Assembly (NCBI GenBank): GCA_030528815.1
Contig: JAUMYE010000047.1
Coordinates: forward strand, 1 to 8,017
Source: Candidatus Saccharimonadota bacterium
GTDB taxonomy: Bacteria; Patescibacteriota; Saccharimonadia; Saccharimonadales; Saccharimonadaceae
DNA: 8,017 nucleotides
Direction: 5' to 3'
The notes under the pieces were generated by a model. It worked only from the letters and a program-made list of their open reading frames with translations, did no database searches and was not told the origin of the DNA. Positions within the stretch are counted from its first letter, which is position 1; each line of letters begins with the position of its first letter. Below, piece after piece: positions 6,127-8,017 of the stretch. A program made the translations under genes and the position numbers.

Positions 6127-6873
6127 TTAGTTCTGAAGATTGTCGACACGTGCGCCAAGGATATCGTAACCCCAGGACACATTCTCGAGATTCTTGCGGA
6201 AACGATCCTTGTCGAGCGATTCGCCAGTCTGCAGATCAACTGCTCTAACTGTATCGCCAGACACCTCGTCAATCACGACAAGAGAATCTCCAATGCGGCC
6301 GAACTCAATCTTGAAATCAATCAGCCTAGCGCCAACCTCCGAGAAGAAATCACGCAAAACATAAGCCACCTGCTCGGTAGTCTCGCGAATGAAGCGAACT
6401 TCATCCATATCACGAAGCAGCCCCTCTTTCAAAACTTCGCGATCGTACATCGGAGGATCACCCTCCTCGTCGCATTTGTATGTAAACTCGACGAAAGGCT
6501 TACTGAACGGAATATCCTCAGGAAGCAGGAACCTCTTACAGAAGCTTCCCTTCGTAAAGAATCTACCGATCACTTCGAGCTTAATAGGCTCAGCCTTATG
6601 CACAAAGATGGACGAATCCTGGGAACCAGCGCCGAGAAAGTGGGTCTTGATGCCTGCGGCTTCGAGATGCTTGAAGATTGCCTTGGAAATCGTGCAGTTC
6701 GCACGACCTTTGCCAGGAATCACGGAGCGCTTCTCGCCGTTTCCAGCAGAGACACGATCCGACATAACAATTTCAAGCACGTCAGGGTTGTCGGTCTGCC
6801 AAACATCATTGGCCTTGCCCTTATAGGGTTCACCGACACGCTTAATATCAGACAAAACAATATTAAAGGACAT
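6127..6873 (-). CDS. purC: SAICAR synthase PurC (phosphoribosylaminoimidazole-succinocarboxamide synthase)
   Basis: PurC ligates aspartate to CAIR with ATP to form SAICAR, a late step towards IMP. The length (248) matches the family, about 237 in E. coli. Motifs in order: Y-KGKANDVW (17-25, ATP-binding strand like RGKAKTVY), SDRVSAGNG (38-46), EVIGRFFTKGS (100-110, first family signature, diverged), KRFLLPE (113-119), LIDFKIEFG (184-192, second signature, exact), DEVSGDTVR (202-210; usually DEISPDxxR, so the Pro is lost) and DKDRFR (221-226). The start is ATG 6873 with AGGAGGT (6887-6881) 7 nt upstream. TAGGA (6888-6884) and TCCTA (6877-6873) can pair around part of that site. It is convergent to folA, and no other purine gene is in the window, so it may act on an imported or salvaged intermediate or belong to a scattered pathway. 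Confidence 0.94.
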   Translation of the reverse strand: MSFNIVLSDIKRVGEPYKGKANDVWQTDNPDVLEIVMSDRVSAGNGEKRSVIPGKGRANCTISKAIFKHLEAAGIKTHFLGAGSQDSSIFVHKAEPIKLEVIGRFFTKGSFCKRFLLPEDIPFSKPFVEFTYKCDEEGDPPMYDREVLKEGLLRDMDEVRFIRETTEQVAYVLRDFFSEVGARLIDFKIEFGRIGDSLVVIDEVSGDTVRAVDLQTGESLDKDRFRKNLENVSWGYDILGARVDNLQN

Positions 6874-6899
6874 AGGATTTACCTCCTAGAAAAAAGATT

Positions 6900-6919
6900 T
6901 GTGAACCCGAAGATTCACA
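6900..6919 (-). promoter_or_regulatory. cUUCGg hairpin before purC, followed by a U-run
   Basis: Minus strand: TGTGAATC (6919-6912), loop TTCG, GGTTCACA (6907-6900). This is an 8-bp stem with one U-G pair, closed as C(UUCG)G, an exceptionally stable tetraloop. A T6 run follows 4 nt later (6895-6890), then the purC ribosome binding site, so it resembles a leader attenuator. A role as a plain stabilising 5' hairpin is equally possible. Confidence 0.55.
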
Positions 6920-6946
6920 TATAAATACATTATCACTTTTTAGCAA
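6918..6946 (-). promoter_or_regulatory. Possible purC promoter (weak)
   Basis: Minus strand: -35 TTGCTA (6946-6941), 17-nt spacer, -10 TATATG (6923-6918), each matching four of six consensus bases. It would start transcription inside the UUCG hairpin, which counts against the hairpin being transcribed whole. An alternative is a start farther upstream, which would put the structured block at 6958-7100 into the purC leader. Confidence 0.3.
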
Positions 6947-6957
6947 TTATTCAAGCA

Positions 6958-7100
6958 TGGGCGGTATAGGATACGTCCTTTTGCTACGCAAAAGAACATC
7001 GTCGGGCGTCGCCTCGGAAAATCCGAAATACTTCGTCTTTCTCTGTTTTCTCTCGGCTCCTACGACGTCCGAACCTACGGTTCTCATCCTATACCACCCA
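6958..7100 (-). repeat. Structured non-coding block bounded by inverted copies of the tRNA-Val 3' end
   Basis: The left arm TGGGCGGTATAGGAT (6958-6972) is an exact 15-bp direct copy of the acceptor/T-arm end of the tRNA gene (7150-7164). The right arm ATCCTATACCACCCA (7086-7100) is its inverted copy with one change. Extended to 7079-7101, the right arm matches the tRNA 3' portion at 20 of 23 positions. On the minus strand the arms form a 15-bp stem with a single G-U pair. Enclosed helices are GAACC-GTA-GGTTC (7083-7071), GG(A)CGTCG with CGACGCC (an internal stem) and CTTTTGC-GTA-GCAAAAG (6993-6977). No credible gene is present. It may be a structured RNA, an integration scar at a tRNA gene, or a decayed inverted tRNA duplication. 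Confidence 0.6.
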
Positions 7101-7110
7101 CGTCAGAAAA

Positions 7111-7138
7111 ATAAAAAATAGCCCTACCGGGCATTTTT
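7111..7138 (-). terminator. tRNA-Val terminator (bidirectional)
   Basis: GCCC (7121-7124) pairs with GGGC (7129-7132) around a 4-nt loop, extended by A/T pairs (7114-7119 with 7133-7138, one bulged base). The minus-strand transcript ends in TATTTTTTAT; the plus strand has ATTTTTC, so it could stop either direction. It lies just past the tRNA CCA end. Confidence 0.8.
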
Positions 7139-7146
7139 CATTTTTC

Positions 7147-7223
7147 TGGTGGGCGGTATAGGATTCGAACCTATGACCTCTTCTACGTCAAAGAAACGCT
7201 CTAGCCAACTGAGCTAACCGCCC
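7147..7223 (-). tRNA. tRNA-Val (anticodon GAC)
   Basis: Complete 77-nt cloverleaf on the minus strand. The acceptor stem GGGCGGT pairs with ACCGCCC, with discriminator A and an encoded CCA end. The D-stem is GCTC/GAGC with a 9-nt loop. The anticodon stem is TTTCT/AGAAG (one U-G pair), loop TTGACGT with anticodon GAC at 34-36, reading GUC and GUU. The variable loop is AGGTC, and the T-arm is ATAGG-TTCGAAT-CCTAT. Its own promoter and terminator flank it. Its 3' end is the source of the repeat arms at 6958 and 7086. Confidence 0.95.
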
Positions 7224-7234
7224 TTTATTCCCAT

Positions 7235-7263
7235 ATAATACCAGATTAAAAACCAAAAATCAA
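7235..7263 (-). promoter_or_regulatory. tRNA-Val promoter
   Basis: Minus strand: -35 TTGATT (7263-7258), 17-nt spacer, -10 TATTAT (7240-7235) preceded by TGG (extended -10). The mature tRNA 5' end is 11 nt beyond the -10, leaving a 5' leader of a few bases for RNase P. Confidence 0.82.
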
Positions 7264-7271
7264 CAACCCAT

Positions 7272-7298
7272 AAAAAGACCCCGCGAAACCGCGGGGTC
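7272..7298 (-). terminator. Intrinsic terminator of the orphan gene at 7373-7918
   Basis: Minus strand: perfect 9-bp stem GACCCCGCG/CGCGGGGTC (7298-7290 and 7285-7277), 4-nt loop, then five T (7276-7272). It lies 75 nt past the stop codon; the stretch between (7299-7372) shows no further feature. Confidence 0.93.
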
Positions 7299-7372
7299 AT
7301 ACAAGAAGATAAAGCGCATGACTTCTAGAGAAAGAACCAAAACCCAGAATCACGCACCATGAAAATAGCTGC

Positions 7373-7918
7373 TTATTCTACCGTAACGATAGCGAGCTTA
7401 ATGTCTTTTTCCGGATTATCTGCTCTGGTTTCCCAGAACCTCTTTGCCATTTCCGTAACTGCCTCGACCTGTCCTTCGCTTATCTTAATCTCAGATGCAA
7501 GTCTTCCTGTCTCGCCACCAAAGCGGCTATGAGACAGAACAAAGCCTCTCATTTCGTCCTCTGCATCTTTGTAAGCAGGCACCACGATTCTCTTCGAACG
7601 ACCGAGTGCGACTCTGCCAGGAGTAATAATATTTACAATAAAGACAGAGTTCCACTTTGCGCAGCCAGTCGCAAGATCGATGCCGATAGGCGGATAATAC
7701 TTAGGCAGCTCGGATTCGAGTCTTCCCCAGAGCAGCTCAACATTCATCTCGAACTCGTTGGTAGGAGCGAGGCGCCAAGAACTGGTCCAGTTGTAGAAGC
7801 GGAAGCGGTTGCGGTTTTCGACCTTCGCAGGCTCGAGCGAACGCAGTTGTTCGTTAAAGAAAAGCGCGTCGATGTCGAGTTTTCCGTCGGTAAGGAAACG
7901 TTCATTGATAGTACTCAT
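7373..7918 (-). CDS. Hypothetical protein, 181 residues, soluble
   Basis: I do not recognise this family. It is a soluble protein with no signal peptide, membrane helix or known motif. Visible segments include RFRFYNWTSSWRLAPTNEFE (38-57, aromatic-rich), WGRLESELPKYYPPIGID (64-81), NSVFIVNIITPGRVALGRSK (89-108, beta-rich) and a charged helical C-terminus around EGQVEAVTEMAKRFWETR (148-165), ending DIKLAIVTVE. The mix of strands and helices suggests one globular alpha/beta domain. ATG 7918 has GGGAGGT upstream with 6 nt spacing, a strong site that can be masked by the upstream strand (see 7921-7977). It has its own terminator at 7272-7298 and is probably monocistronic; the promoter is not clear within the window. 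Confidence 0.8.
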   Translation of the reverse strand: MSTINERFLTDGKLDIDALFFNEQLRSLEPAKVENRNRFRFYNWTSSWRLAPTNEFEMNVELLWGRLESELPKYYPPIGIDLATGCAKWNSVFIVNIITPGRVALGRSKRIVVPAYKDAEDEMRGFVLSHSRFGGETGRLASEIKISEGQVEAVTEMAKRFWETRADNPEKDIKLAIVTVE

Positions 7919-7920
7919 AT

Positions 7921-7977
7921 AAGTACCTCCCCATTAAAAATAGAAGCAGCTTAATCTCCAATCATATTAAGGTACTT
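7921..7977 (-). promoter_or_regulatory. Leader stem that can mask the ribosome binding site of the 7373-7918 gene
   Basis: In the minus-strand message AAGTACCT (7977-7970) is an exact inverted match to AGGTACTT (7928-7921), extendable by one U-G pair. The 3' arm contains the AGG of the GGGGAGG ribosome binding site and ends 2 nt before the ATG, so pairing would hide the start region. Whether it forms in vivo is inference. Confidence 0.45.
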
Positions 7978-7991
7978 CCATAAGATTTACC

Positions 7992-8017
7992 CTCTAAAAC
8001 CGTAGTGGTTTTTCGAG
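7992..8017. repeat. Hairpin at the right edge
   Basis: AAAACC (7996-8001) pairs with GGTTTT (8007-8012) around a 5-nt loop. An outer CTC/GAG (7992-7994 with 8015-8017) can extend the stem past small bulges. The plus strand carries five T, so it may be the terminator of something beyond the window or part of the leader of the 7373-7918 gene. It is cut by the window edge. Confidence 0.4.

Noticed and set aside
6977..7083. A CRISPR-like array from the repeated short hairpins
   Set aside because: The hairpin arms differ in sequence and spacing; only the GTA loop recurs, and there are no uniform repeats or spacers.
6958..7100. A ZTP or purine riboswitch for purC
   Set aside because: The position is suggestive, but I see neither the ZTP class conserved pseudoknot sequences nor the purine-aptamer core, so no known class is claimed.
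6957..7121. A 54-codon plus-strand frame (ATG 6957 to TAG) through the tRNA-like block
   Set aside because: No ribosome binding site precedes it, it starts inside the tRNA-derived arm and ends in the terminator stem, and its bases are better explained by RNA pairing.

Overview
The window looks like chromosomal DNA of an ultra-small bacterium of the Patescibacteria (CPR), most plausibly a Saccharibacteria (TM7) relative. This is an inference from the compact layout of housekeeping genes mixed with orphan small proteins, and no 16S or ribosomal marker is present to settle it. TGA ends the gene at 3675 just before a clean intrinsic terminator, so the code is standard (11). That argues against the TGA-as-glycine Gracilibacteria and Absconditabacteria.

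Layout. Positions 1-994 (-) hold the first 331 codons of an acidic protein that runs off the left edge exactly at a zinc-protease motif (HELWH). Next, all on the minus strand, come the ribosome-associated GTPase typA (1053-2867) with a structured leader and a promoter overlapped by a perfect dyad, a two-helix small membrane protein (3109-3564), and a protein made of four homing-endonuclease-associated repeats with no nuclease (3675-4454). A divergent promoter region (4455-4618) then drives the plus-strand operon thyA-folA (4619-6061). It ends at a hairpin shared with the convergent purC (6127-6873, -).

Upstream of purC is a 143-bp non-coding block (6958-7100). It is bounded by inverted copies of the 3' end of the neighbouring tRNA-Val(GAC) gene (7147-7223, -) and can fold into a multi-helix RNA. 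An orphan 181-aa gene (7373-7918, -) follows, with a leader that can pair with its own ribosome binding site.

Function. ThyA makes dTMP from dUMP and oxidises methylene-THF to dihydrofolate, and FolA reduces that back to THF, so the operon is a self-contained thymidylate cycle. PurC catalyses one step of purine synthesis and stands here without any other pur gene. TypA and tRNA-Val serve translation. Nearly every transcription unit has a readable sigma70-type promoter and an intrinsic terminator, which makes the regulatory layout unusually clear.

The most unusual feature is the tRNA-derived inverted-repeat block at 6958-7100. Others are the nuclease-less four-repeat protein, a dihydrofolate reductase lacking the near-universal Trp22, and several strong hairpins in leaders and intergenic gaps.
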